From Pseudolactococcus plantarum (GTDB taxonomy: Bacteria; Bacillota; Bacilli; Lactobacillales; Streptococcaceae): a DNA stretch of 64,000 nt. The notes beneath the pieces were generated by a model. It did not search any database, was not told the origin of the DNA, and was given only the letters and a program-made list of their open reading frames with translations. Positions 1-7,563 of this stretch are shown here, piece after piece (position 1 is the first letter of the stretch; the number at the start of each line of letters is the position of its first letter). The stretch spans positions 64,849-128,848 of the forward strand of contig NZ_JXJX01000003.1 in the NCBI RefSeq assembly GCF_002441715.1, given 5' to 3'. A program made the translations under genes and the position numbers.

Positions 1-44
1 GTTTGATAACTGACGAGCTTGGAGATGATACACAAAACGTAAAC

Positions 45-79
45 ATAGGACGGGTGTAGCTGTCCTATTTTATTTTTTT
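45..79 (+). terminator. Intrinsic terminator of an upstream gene
   Basis: ATAGGAC (45-51) pairs with GTCCTAT (62-68) around a 10-base loop, followed by TTTATTTTTTT. It separates the unseen gene to the left from the lipoprotein gene that follows. Confidence 0.75.
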
Positions 80-180
80 AGGTCGCCATACAATTTTTAA
101 AAGGCCTAATTTTTGCATAATATGATACACTAAGTTTATGTTTGAATTATGAATAAACGATTAGAAGAGGTAAATCAGTT

Positions 181-1017
181 ATGAAAATTAAAAAAATTGT
201 CGCACTTACAACAGTAGGCTTACTTAGTATTGCTTTTTTGGCAGCATGTGGTAATTCATCTAAATCAGGCTCAAAAGCTTCAGATAAGGTGACGACGGTT
301 ACGATTGCACAAACTGCAGATTCAAAACCATATGCTTATAAAGATGGCGATAAATTAACAGGATTCGACATCGAGGTTTTAAAAGCAGTTGATAAAAAGT
401 TACCAGAGTATAAATTTGATTATAAAACAGTAACTGACGAAGCGATTCTAACTGATATCGATGCGGGTCGTAGCCAGATCGGTGCTAACAATTTTGGTAA
501 AACACCTGAACGTGAGAAAAAATATCTATTCTCATCACCTATTTCAGAAAATGTAAATGCTATTTTTTCAAGTACAAAAAATAACTACACATCAATCAAA
601 GATTTGATCGGTAAGAAGACTGAAATTCCTGCAGGAACAAACTATGGTGCGATTTTTGAAGCATGGAATAAAGCAAATCCTGATAAAAAAATAAACGTGA
701 CTTATTCTGAACGTTCGTTAACAGATAGATTGGCTGCAGTTGAATCAGGACAAATTGATTTTCTATTTGCCTCAAAATTAGCTGCTGAAAACTTTGCTAA
801 ACAACATAATATTACTGTTGCAAGTAATATCCCTGATCTGAAAGACTACCCAACTTTTAAAACATATGAGTACTTTATTTTAGACAATTCTCAAGAAAAA
901 CTGCAAAAAGCAGTTAATAAAGAATTGAAAGCTCTTTATGAAGATGGGACGCTAGCTAAATTATCTAAAACATATTATGGTGGAGATTATGCACCATCAG
1001 CAGATAACTATAAATAA
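181..1017 (+). CDS. Amino-acid ABC transporter substrate-binding lipoprotein (SBP family 3)
   Basis: A 278-residue extracellular solute-binding protein of the family that feeds polar amino-acid or cystine ABC importers. Residues 1-22 are a lipoprotein signal peptide ending in the lipobox LAAC, with Cys23 as the lipidated residue. The two-lobed bacterial SBP-3 fold follows, with the typical YKDGDKLTGFDIEV segment near residues 53-66. The gene stands alone between terminators at 45-79 and 1039-1080. No permease or ATPase is adjacent, so it either works with a transporter encoded elsewhere or is an extra copy. The ligand cannot be read from the sequence; the cystine-type or polar amino-acid group is my guess. 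SD GAAGAGG lies upstream of ATG 181. Confidence 0.88.
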   Translation: MKIKKIVALTTVGLLSIAFLAACGNSSKSGSKASDKVTTVTIAQTADSKPYAYKDGDKLTGFDIEVLKAVDKKLPEYKFDYKTVTDEAILTDIDAGRSQIGANNFGKTPEREKKYLFSSPISENVNAIFSSTKNNYTSIKDLIGKKTEIPAGTNYGAIFEAWNKANPDKKINVTYSERSLTDRLAAVESGQIDFLFASKLAAENFAKQHNITVASNIPDLKDYPTFKTYEYFILDNSQEKLQKAVNKELKALYEDGTLAKLSKTYYGGDYAPSADNYK

Positions 1018-1038
1018 TCTGTAGGGTTATTTTAGCCA

Positions 1039-1080
1039 TAAAAACACGTATGACTCCTTAGGGACTTATACGTGTTTTTA
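1039..1080 (+). terminator. Intrinsic terminator after the binding-protein gene
   Basis: A 13-bp perfect stem, TAAAAACACGTAT (1039-1051) with ATACGTGTTTTTA (1068-1080). The A and T flanks could make it work in both directions. Confidence 0.85.
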
Positions 1081-1179
1081 TATGAAAGATAAGCTACTCC
1101 TGATACGGCCTACTTAGCTATAATCGTGATGAATACACGCTTTTTTGCTGATGATCTGGCATAGATAATCCCTAAAATA

Positions 1180-1188
1180 TGGTATAAT
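1180..1188 (+). promoter_or_regulatory. Extended -10 promoter of tex, predicted leaderless
   Basis: TGGTATAAT (1180-1188) is a perfect TGnTATAAT element without a recognisable -35 box. Only six bases separate it from ATG 1195, so transcription should begin at or next to the start codon. Confidence 0.7.
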
Positions 1189-1194
1189 GAAGAA

Positions 1195-3351
1195 ATGGAA
1201 AATAAAGAACATATCAAGCAAATAGCTGATTTAATAGCCGTCTCACCCAAGCAAATCTCTCAAGTTTTGGACTTGACTGCAGAAGGTAATACTATTCCTT
1301 TTATTGCACGTTACCGTAAAGAAGTGACGGGGGATTTGGATGAGGTTCAGATCAAGTCAATTGTTGACGAACATGATCGACGGGTTAAATTAGACGAGCG
1401 TAAAGCCACAGTACTTGAAAAAATTGAAACGCTTGGCAAATTGTCTGATGAGTTACGTCATAATATTTTACAAGCAGATAAACTATCTGAGGTGGAGGAG
1501 TATTATCTACCGTATAAAACAAAACGACGGACTAAGGCAACGATTGCTAAAGAGCGTGGACTTTTTGGTTTGGCAAAACTTATCATGCAAAATGGTGATG
1601 TGTCAGGCAATGTCGCATCATTTTTAACTGATGATGTCGAAAGTAATGATGCAGCGATATCTGGTGCTCTTGATATCTTGAGCGAGGCAATTGCTGAAGA
1701 TGTGAAGATGCGTGCCTGGGTATTAAATGAAATCAAACAACATTCTCGTATCGCAACCAGTGAGAAAGATGCTAGTTTAGATGAAAAAAATGTGTTTGAG
1801 ATGTATTACGAGTTTTCAGATAAGCTCACAGAAATCCCCAATTATCGTGTATTAGCAGTAAACCGCGGAGAAAAACTTGGGGTATTAACTGTAAAATTTG
1901 AACATAACTGGGATAAACTAGTAGCTATGTTTGAGAATCGTTACAATGCTAAACAGAATGCTTATTTAAAAACGGCGATTCACGATGCCCTTAAATCAAA
2001 AATTGTTCCTGCTATGGAACGTATTGTACGTGCCGAGTTAAAAGAGCGTGCAGAAGATGGTGCGATAGAGACGTTTGGTAAAAACTTACGTAACTTGCTA
2101 CTTGTTGCACCTTTAAAAGGAAAAATCGTATTAGGGTTTGATCCAGCCTTTAGAACGGGTGCAAAACTTGCAATCGTCGATAAAACAGGGAAAATGTTAT
2201 TGACGACAGTTATCTATCCTGTTAAACCTGCCTCTGCGAAACAAATTGAACAGGCCAAAGTTGAGCTACATGACTTAATCACGACTTATGGTGTTGAGAT
2301 GATTGCGATTGGTAATGGGACAGCTTCTCGTGAGAGTGAACAATTTGTTTCAGATGTCATCAAAGATCATCACCTCACTGTGAAATATGTCATCGTATCA
2401 GAAAGTGGGGCATCAGTTTATTCCGCTAGTCCTATCGCGCGTGAAGAGTTTCCGGAGTTGACGGTGGAAAAACGGTCGGCGATTTCGATTGCGCGACGCC
2501 TACAAGATCCTTTAGCAGAACTTGTTAAAATCGAGCCAAAAGCGATTGGTGTCGGACAATATCAGCATGATGTGTCTGAGAAAAAACTGACGGATAACTT
2601 AGATTTCGTTGTTGAAACGGTGGTTAACCAAGTTGGTGTAAACGTTAATACAGCAAGTGCCAGTCTGCTATCACATGTCGCTGGCCTAAATGCAACGATT
2701 GCTAAAAATATCGTGGCTTACCGTGAAGCAAACGGCATGATCAGCTCCCGTAAAGAAATTAACAAAGTACCGCGTTTAGGTGCGAAAGCTTTTGAACAAG
2801 CAGCTGGCTTCTTACGTATTCCAACGAGTGATAATATCCTTGATAATACGGGTGTTCATCCAGAGTCTTACAAAGTAGTATCACAGTTATTTGCTGAACT
2901 TGGTATCAAAGCGTTAGATGATGCAGCGCGTGAAAAATTAAAACAAGTTGATCTTAAACAGTTGGCAGATCAATTAGCTGTTGGACAGGCGACTTTAAAA
3001 GATATTGTATCAGATCTACTTAAACCTGGTCGAGACTTGCGAGATGAATTCGATGCACCATTATTAAGATCAGATGTGCTATCGGTTAAAGACTTACGAG
3101 TAGGTCAAAAATTAGAAGGTGTTGTTAGAAATGTCGTTGACTTTGGCGCTTTTGTGGATATCGGCATTAAAGAAGATGGCTTAGTGCATGTTTCTCGTAT
3201 GTCTAAGAAATTTATTAAGGATCCATCTACTATCGTTGCAGTCGGTCAAATCGTGACAGTCTGGGTCTATCAAATAGATGAAAAACGTGGTGGTAAGGTT
3301 GGCCTATCTATGGTGGAATTAAAGGCATTGCCAAAAAAAGATGAAGACTAA
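1195..3351 (+). CDS. tex: Tex, S1-domain RNA-binding transcription accessory protein
   Basis: A 718-residue Tex family protein, the usual length. The N-terminal helical region contains the family segment AEGNTIPFIARYRKE (about 29-43). A YqgF/RNase H-like domain begins near residue 308 (GKIVLGFDPAFRTGAKLAIVD), a helix-hairpin-helix region covers about 490-560, and a C-terminal S1 domain covers about 640-710 (VVRNVVDFGAFVDIGIKEDG). Tex binds nucleic acid and influences transcription and toxin expression in other bacteria; its exact biochemical role is unsettled. ATG 1195 fits the N-terminus of streptococcal homologues but has no Shine-Dalgarno. The gene overlaps sprT by 11 bases and heads a tex-sprT-nuclease-add unit. 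Confidence 0.95.
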   Translation: MENKEHIKQIADLIAVSPKQISQVLDLTAEGNTIPFIARYRKEVTGDLDEVQIKSIVDEHDRRVKLDERKATVLEKIETLGKLSDELRHNILQADKLSEVEEYYLPYKTKRRTKATIAKERGLFGLAKLIMQNGDVSGNVASFLTDDVESNDAAISGALDILSEAIAEDVKMRAWVLNEIKQHSRIATSEKDASLDEKNVFEMYYEFSDKLTEIPNYRVLAVNRGEKLGVLTVKFEHNWDKLVAMFENRYNAKQNAYLKTAIHDALKSKIVPAMERIVRAELKERAEDGAIETFGKNLRNLLLVAPLKGKIVLGFDPAFRTGAKLAIVDKTGKMLLTTVIYPVKPASAKQIEQAKVELHDLITTYGVEMIAIGNGTASRESEQFVSDVIKDHHLTVKYVIVSESGASVYSASPIAREEFPELTVEKRSAISIARRLQDPLAELVKIEPKAIGVGQYQHDVSEKKLTDNLDFVVETVVNQVGVNVNTASASLLSHVAGLNATIAKNIVAYREANGMISSRKEINKVPRLGAKAFEQAAGFLRIPTSDNILDNTGVHPESYKVVSQLFAELGIKALDDAAREKLKQVDLKQLADQLAVGQATLKDIVSDLLKPGRDLRDEFDAPLLRSDVLSVKDLRVGQKLEGVVRNVVDFGAFVDIGIKEDGLVHVSRMSKKFIKDPSTIVAVGQIVTVWVYQIDEKRGGKVGLSMVELKALPKKDED

Positions 3352-3793
3352 AGATGATGAGTTATTAGCTTTTGTCAGATGGGTTTCTCAAGTTGATTTT
3401 GGTAAAGCTTTTGAACATGAGGCGAGATTTAATCGACGGTTAAAATCAACGGGAGGCAGATTTTTCCCAAAAGATTTACATCTAGATTTTAATGAGCGGA
3501 TGTACGATCTCTTTTCTGAAGATGTTTTTCGCCAGATTGTACAACATGAGCTGGTTCATTATCATCTGTATAGAGCTGGTAGAGGCTATAAACATGGAGA
3601 TGCTGAGTTTAAAAGCTTACTCTCACAAGTAGGAGGACTTAGATATGCACCCCCTTTACCAGATGTCAACTATCTAGTATATCAATGCCTATCATGTGGG
3701 CAAAGGTATCAGCGACGAAGAAAAATAGTTTTAAGTAAGTATCGGTGTGGCAAGTGTGGCAAACAGCTACAACTTATCAAGGAAAAGGGGTAG
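3341..3793 (+). CDS. SprT-like zinc metalloprotease-fold protein
   Basis: A 150-residue SprT family (YdcK-type) protein. It carries the zincin motif HELVH (His69-Glu70-His73) with a further His85 that could be the third ligand, and a C-terminal zinc ribbon with Cys116/Cys119 and Cys136/Cys139. Related eukaryotic proteins (Spartan) cleave DNA-protein crosslinks; the bacterial members next to tex have no firmly assigned substrate. Its start lies 11 bases inside tex, which indicates translational coupling, and tex-sprT is a common Firmicutes pair. Confidence 0.9.
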   Translation: MKTKDDELLAFVRWVSQVDFGKAFEHEARFNRRLKSTGGRFFPKDLHLDFNERMYDLFSEDVFRQIVQHELVHYHLYRAGRGYKHGDAEFKSLLSQVGGLRYAPPLPDVNYLVYQCLSCGQRYQRRRKIVLSKYRCGKCGKQLQLIKEKG

Positions 3794-3800
3794 CTAATCT

Positions 3801-4640
3801 TTGAAAAAATCAGAAGAAAAACAACTTATTAAGGCAGCACAACACCTCTTTAAACGGTTAACGAAAACACAGCAGATCATTGCATTGCTTGTGGTTGCGG
3901 TAGGATTTGGGACTTATTATGTTGTCTCTAAATCAAGCAATCATCAAACACAGCAACAAGTGCAGCAACACCTACAACAGCAAGAAAAGGTTGTCACAGC
4001 GACAAACGCAAGTGAGTTTCTGAATTTGACTTGGGATGGCTCTGATACCTATTACGTTAAGATAAACGGTGGGAAATCAACTTTTTCTGCATCAGAGCTG
4101 ACGCAGAATGACAAGACTGATTATTGGGTGAATTTTTCAAAACAAGATCAGCTAAACCGAGCTAATCAGGCAAATGCACGGTTGAGTTATACCCAATATA
4201 TGAAGGTCAAAAAAATGAAGCGGCCAAGAATACCTTACAATCCAGTTGGATGGTATTACAATCATCGGTCAAATAATCAAGACATCACCTTCCATAATAC
4301 GCCTGTGACCCTTTATAACCGGAGTCACTTGATTGCCTGGATGTTTTCTGGTGATGCAGGGAGTCCTAAGAACTTGGTTACAGGGACTAGAGCGATGAAC
4401 TCACCTGGTATGCAAGATTTCGAGACCAAGATCTCTGATGTTTTATATCGTGATAAACTGCATGTTCGGTATCAAGTAACGCCAATATACCAAGACAGTG
4501 AACTGCTCCCACGTGGCATACATATGATGGCAAAATCAGTGGAAGACGATGGGAAGGTTTGTGATATAAATGTTTACGTGTTTAATGTCCAGCCCAACTA
4601 TACGCTTGATTATACAACTGGTGTTGGTACAAAAAAATAA
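3801..4640 (+). CDS. Membrane-anchored DNA/RNA non-specific endonuclease
   Basis: A 279-residue NUC1/EndA-family nuclease. Residues 1-25 are basic and cytoplasmic, about 26-42 form one membrane helix (IIALLVVAVGFGTYYVV), and a Gln-rich linker (48-61) follows. The extracellular beta-beta-alpha-metal domain has the catalytic motif NRSH with His176, in place of the commoner DRGH, and a metal-ligand segment TGTRAMNS with Asn200. In streptococci the homologue EndA degrades one strand during DNA uptake and attacks neutrophil traps; this protein could act in DNA uptake or nutrient scavenging. The start is TTG 3801, preceded by AAAAGGGG. It is a member of the tex operon. Confidence 0.85.
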   Translation: MKKSEEKQLIKAAQHLFKRLTKTQQIIALLVVAVGFGTYYVVSKSSNHQTQQQVQQHLQQQEKVVTATNASEFLNLTWDGSDTYYVKINGGKSTFSASELTQNDKTDYWVNFSKQDQLNRANQANARLSYTQYMKVKKMKRPRIPYNPVGWYYNHRSNNQDITFHNTPVTLYNRSHLIAWMFSGDAGSPKNLVTGTRAMNSPGMQDFETKISDVLYRDKLHVRYQVTPIYQDSELLPRGIHMMAKSVEDDGKVCDINVYVFNVQPNYTLDYTTGVGTKK

Positions 4641-4653
4641 GTGAGGTAGAAGA

Positions 4654-5670
4654 ATGAATTTATCGCATACTGAGTTAAATCAGTTACCAAAAATAGAATT
4701 GCACTGTCATTTGGATGGGTCGATTTCGATGGGAACGATTCGTGTATTGGCTGAAAAAGCAGGGATTAGTTTGCCTGATTCAGATGCAGCATTACGTGAG
4801 AAAATTACAGCGCCAGAAAATGCAGAAAGTTTGCTTGACTACTTGGCACCATTTGATTTTGTTTTACCGATGTTACAAACAAAAGAGGCACTTTCTTTAG
4901 CTGCCTATGATGTGCTCAAACAAGCTAAGCAAGATAATATCCGTTATATAGAAGTGCGTTTTGCACCGACACTCCACACAGAAAAAGACTTGACGTTATT
5001 AGAGGTCGTTCAGGCTGTAACAAAAGGTTTAGCTGATGGCGAAAGAGAGTTTGATGTGAAAGCAAATGCTTTATTGTGTGGGATGCGCCATGAATCTGCA
5101 GCCAGTGTTATGCAAGTTATCGACTTATTTTTAACTGGGGAGTTAACACATGTTGCAGGGTTTGATCTGGCAGGTGGTGAATCAGATGGGTTTGTAGGGG
5201 AATTCACTTCAGTGCTTGAAAAAGTGACAGCACATGATATTCCACTGACGCTTCATGCAGGAGAATGTGGCTGTGCACAAAATGTGATGGATGCGATCAA
5301 GCAAGGCGCAACACGCATTGGACATGGTGTAGCCATTAAAGATATGCCTGAAAAATGGGCTGAGTTGATCGATAAAAAAATTACTCTGGAGATGGCACCG
5401 ACATCTAATATCCAGACTAAAGCAGTAGATAAAATAGAGAATTATCCGTTCAAAACGTTGCTCGATGCAGGTGTTAGAGTGACAATCAATACCGATAATC
5501 GAACTGTCTCTGGGACAACACTGACAGATGAATATATTAAGATTTCTGAGTGGTATGCACTAAAGGAATCTGAGTTCCGTCAAATCGCACAGTACGCCTA
5601 TGAAGCGAGTTTTATGACACCACAACAACGCGCAGCACTGAAAGATGAGTTTGTGATAGATAACAAATAA
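4654..5670 (+). CDS. add: Adenosine deaminase
   Basis: A 338-residue amidohydrolase-superfamily enzyme that converts adenosine to inosine and ammonia in purine salvage. Zinc ligands are visible as HCH (His17, His19) and the catalytic segments LHAGECG, IGHGVAI and INTDNRTVSG. The last carries NTDN rather than the NTDDP of the mammalian enzyme, a form I recall from other bacterial members. It lies 13 bases after the membrane nuclease, so extracellular DNA breakdown and nucleoside salvage may be co-transcribed. SD GTGAGGTAGAAG. The operon ends at the terminator 5698-5736. Confidence 0.92.
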   Translation: MNLSHTELNQLPKIELHCHLDGSISMGTIRVLAEKAGISLPDSDAALREKITAPENAESLLDYLAPFDFVLPMLQTKEALSLAAYDVLKQAKQDNIRYIEVRFAPTLHTEKDLTLLEVVQAVTKGLADGEREFDVKANALLCGMRHESAASVMQVIDLFLTGELTHVAGFDLAGGESDGFVGEFTSVLEKVTAHDIPLTLHAGECGCAQNVMDAIKQGATRIGHGVAIKDMPEKWAELIDKKITLEMAPTSNIQTKAVDKIENYPFKTLLDAGVRVTINTDNRTVSGTTLTDEYIKISEWYALKESEFRQIAQYAYEASFMTPQQRAALKDEFVIDNK

Positions 5671-5697
5671 GGCGTGAAGATATCACTAACATACTAT

Positions 5698-5736
5698 AAA
5701 AAACGACTTAGAGTTAGGTATCTAAGTCGTTTTTAT
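5698..5736 (+). terminator. Terminator of the tex-add operon (copy 1 of a duplicated hairpin)
   Basis: AAAACGACTTAGA and TCTAAGTCGTTTTT pair around GTTAGGTA, followed by a T-rich tract. An almost identical copy lies at 6841-6877. Confidence 0.85.
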
Positions 5737-5847
5737 TTTTTATTTTAATTATGATTATTGTACCTGATATTTTTTAAACATTTTTATAAAGATGATGACA
5801 CGTACAATTAACCTCTTCATTATTTTTTACTATACGTATACACAAGA

Positions 5848-6120
5848 TTACCATCTACCGATTCCTGCCAATATTAAAGAAACGATGCAGGCACCAGAAA
5901 TAGCAATGTATCTCGTTTCTTCTTTCTTATTTTTTGATGCCCAAAGTAATCGATTTCTCTCATAGATTACTATTAACATCAAAGCAAGTAATAAGGCGCA
6001 AATTGAGTATGAAATGCTCCACCATGGGCGATTAACAAGCGCATATTTTCCTTTGAACAACATATAGAGCAAACTATATATATAGCAAATCACATTTAAC
6101 ATGATAATTTTCACTCGCAT
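5848..6120 (-). CDS. Small hypothetical membrane protein
   Basis: About 90 residues and not recognised. Three hydrophobic segments are visible (a first near the N-terminus with IIMLNVICYIYSLLYMLF, a middle one with ALLLALMLIVIY, and a C-terminal IAISGACIVSLILAGI), with a charged loop WASKNKKEETR between the last two. The reading frame opens at 6126, but AAAAGGAG touches that ATG with no spacing, whereas the second in-frame ATG at 6120 is spaced six bases, so I take 6120. It follows the 6182-6514 membrane gene in the same direction, so both may be co-transcribed. Base composition is more AT-rich than in its neighbours. Confidence 0.55.
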   Translation of the reverse strand: MRVKIIMLNVICYIYSLLYMLFKGKYALVNRPWWSISYSICALLLALMLIVIYERNRLLWASKNKKEETRYIAISGACIVSLILAGIGRW

Positions 6121-6181
6121 ATTCATCTCCTTTTAACAAATCATAATCATTGATAAATACATTTTTGCAACATATTTTATA

Positions 6182-6514
6182 TTATTGACTATTTCTATAA
6201 TTCAAAACGATCATCATGGCAACACAAAACATATTTACGACACTAATAGTGATTGATTGATAAAAGATAACGTCTATGAACAGTATTGCTTGAAATATGT
6301 TAATAAATAATTTTTCCTTATTAGCATGTGTGTCATGTCTATTTTTCTTAAAAACATATTGTTCAATAGTAGATATATGATAGAGTAACATTGAAAATAT
6401 CAATAACAAGCTCAGATCGACTACAAAAGTCCAGTAACCAAGTTGTAAAAACAAAAAATAAAAACAAACTATCGTCCATAAGACAATAAGTGAATAGGTA
6501 AGCGTAGCCCTCAT
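6182..6514 (-). CDS. Small hypothetical membrane protein
   Basis: 110 residues and not recognised. About four hydrophobic segments: YSLIVLWTIVCFYFLFLQLG, WTFVVDLSLLLIFSMLLYHI, then after a basic loop (FKKNRHDTHANKEK) IFQAILFIDVIFYQSITISV and VVNMFCVAMMIVLNY. GGGGA lies five bases before the ATG on the minus strand. With its neighbour at 5848-6120 it forms a possible two-gene integral-membrane unit. Such pairs can be immunity proteins, transporter subunits or remnants of a mobile segment; nothing visible separates these options. Confidence 0.5.
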   Translation of the reverse strand: MRATLTYSLIVLWTIVCFYFLFLQLGYWTFVVDLSLLLIFSMLLYHISTIEQYVFKKNRHDTHANKEKLFINIFQAILFIDVIFYQSITISVVNMFCVAMMIVLNYRNSQ

Positions 6515-6732
6515 TAAATCCCCAATCTAAATATATAATATATCTCAAAATATATGCCTATCATTAACACTGCCAAAGTGTATGCTCGATGAAGTAGCTA
6601 TGATAAAAAGCAGTTTGCATCATTCATAACTATCACCTAGTTGGTTGCGTCTAATCACTCGTTTCTTATCTTCAGTTTTGATTTATAAGTTAATGATAAT
6701 TTCCGTTGATAGTTAAACAGCCTTAAATTACA

Positions 6733-6741
6733 TTATACCAT
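6733..6741 (-). promoter_or_regulatory. Extended -10 promoter for the small membrane protein genes
   Basis: On the minus strand the sequence reads GATGGTATAATG, a perfect TGnTATAAT. It would start a leader of about 210 bases before the gene ending at 6182. Confidence 0.45.
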
Positions 6742-6840
6742 CTTTCAGAACTCTTTTTTCAATATGATAAACCATTTTAACTATCACTTGATCAAGCCGT
6801 CCATGCTTCTTATAGATAACAGCTAAGTCAGTTGTATACC

Positions 6841-6877
6841 AAAAAACGACTTAGAGTTAGGCGTCTAAGGCGTTTTT
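6841..6877 (+). terminator. Second copy of the duplicated terminator
   Basis: AAAACGACTTAGAGTTAGGC then GTCTAAGGCGTTTTTTT matches 5698-5736 except for a few bases, including one that makes a mismatch in the stem. No plus-strand gene ends just upstream, so it looks like a duplicated relic. Confidence 0.6.
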
Positions 6878-7049
6878 TTGTGAAAAGCATCATATAGTCT
6901 GTTTTTTATATCAATATGTTAAAAAGTGACAGGTGAGATATGCCTAAATTAAATCACTATAAGGGATTTGAATCATCAAAAATCAAACTGAGTGTTTAGA
7001 TTACCCTAACTTTTGTAAGTGAGTGTATCTGACTTATGCTCTGTTTTGT

Positions 7050-7424
7050 TTACTGGTTTGCAAATAAACTTAAGAGATTTCCATCTATATCTTTTATAAT
7101 CGCATAGCGTTGCCCCCAAAAAGCATCCCAAGGTGCTTTGAATGACTCATAGCCAGCAGTTACCATTTTGTTATAAAGTGCATCCACTTCGATAGTAGAG
7201 TCACATAAAAACGCTAATTCAATTTTATCTCCGACAGTAACCGGTTCATATCCATAAATACTAGTGACCATTTTGGCAGTATTCAGAGAAATTCTAACAC
7301 CATTGTTATCTAGTTCTATATAATCCTCAGATGGACTATCAATCATTTTAAATCCTAATGTTTCATAAAATTCAACCGCTTTTTTAATATCTTTTGTGAT
7401 GATGCCAATCATATCTAATTTCAT
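7050..7424 (-). CDS. VOC family (glyoxalase/bleomycin resistance fold) protein
   Basis: About 124 residues of the vicinal-oxygen-chelate fold. It opens with MKLDMIGIITKDIKKAVEFYETLGFKM, the usual beta-alpha-beta start, and ends with YAIIKDIDGNLLSLFANQ, typical of the second module. Members include glyoxalase I, antibiotic-binding proteins and many of unknown role; no specific substrate can be named. The frame opens at 7445, but AAAGGAG lies about nine bases before the ATG at 7424 and family members start there. No operon partner. Confidence 0.8.
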   Translation of the reverse strand: MKLDMIGIITKDIKKAVEFYETLGFKMIDSPSEDYIELDNNGVRISLNTAKMVTSIYGYEPVTVGDKIELAFLCDSTIEVDALYNKMVTAGYESFKAPWDAFWGQRYAIIKDIDGNLLSLFANQ

Positions 7425-7516
7425 GTTGCCAATCTCCTTTGCCATTTCTCTCTTGAAGTAGACTATTTAAATGTTGGTTATCTTAATTTCTACTTGCTGG
7501 TAGTAAGTGTTTATTA

Positions 7517-7552
7517 TAAAAAAGGCTAAGCCACCACAGCTTAGTCTTTTAA
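7517..7552 (-). terminator. Terminator of rnjA
   Basis: On the minus strand AAAAGACTAAGC pairs with GCTTAGCCTTTTTT around TGTGGTG, with one mismatch, just after the rnjA stop codon. Confidence 0.75.
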
Positions 7553-7563
7553 TGTCTCGATGT

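Larger units (their letters stand above)
6515..7049. other. 535-base stretch without a confident gene
   Basis: It holds a minus-strand extended -10 element (rc of 6733-6741, TGGTATAAT), a 19-codon minus ORF at 6564-6623 with AGGTGA nine bases upstream, the second copy of the duplicated terminator (6841-6877), and a 19-codon plus ORF at 6940-6999 with AGGTGAG upstream (peptide MPKLNHYKGFESSKIKLSV). Neither short ORF is recognised; the latter could be the head of a decayed gene. Nothing else was seen. Confidence 0.5.

Noticed and set aside
36-130. Promoter for the binding-protein gene at 181
   Set aside because: CATAAT and TATGAT near 116-126 are possible -10 boxes, but no -35 or TGn support was found, so it is not listed.
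3801-4640. Membrane nuclease as a phage or plasmid gene
   Set aside because: It sits inside a housekeeping operon with normal composition and has the EndA-like chromosomal form.
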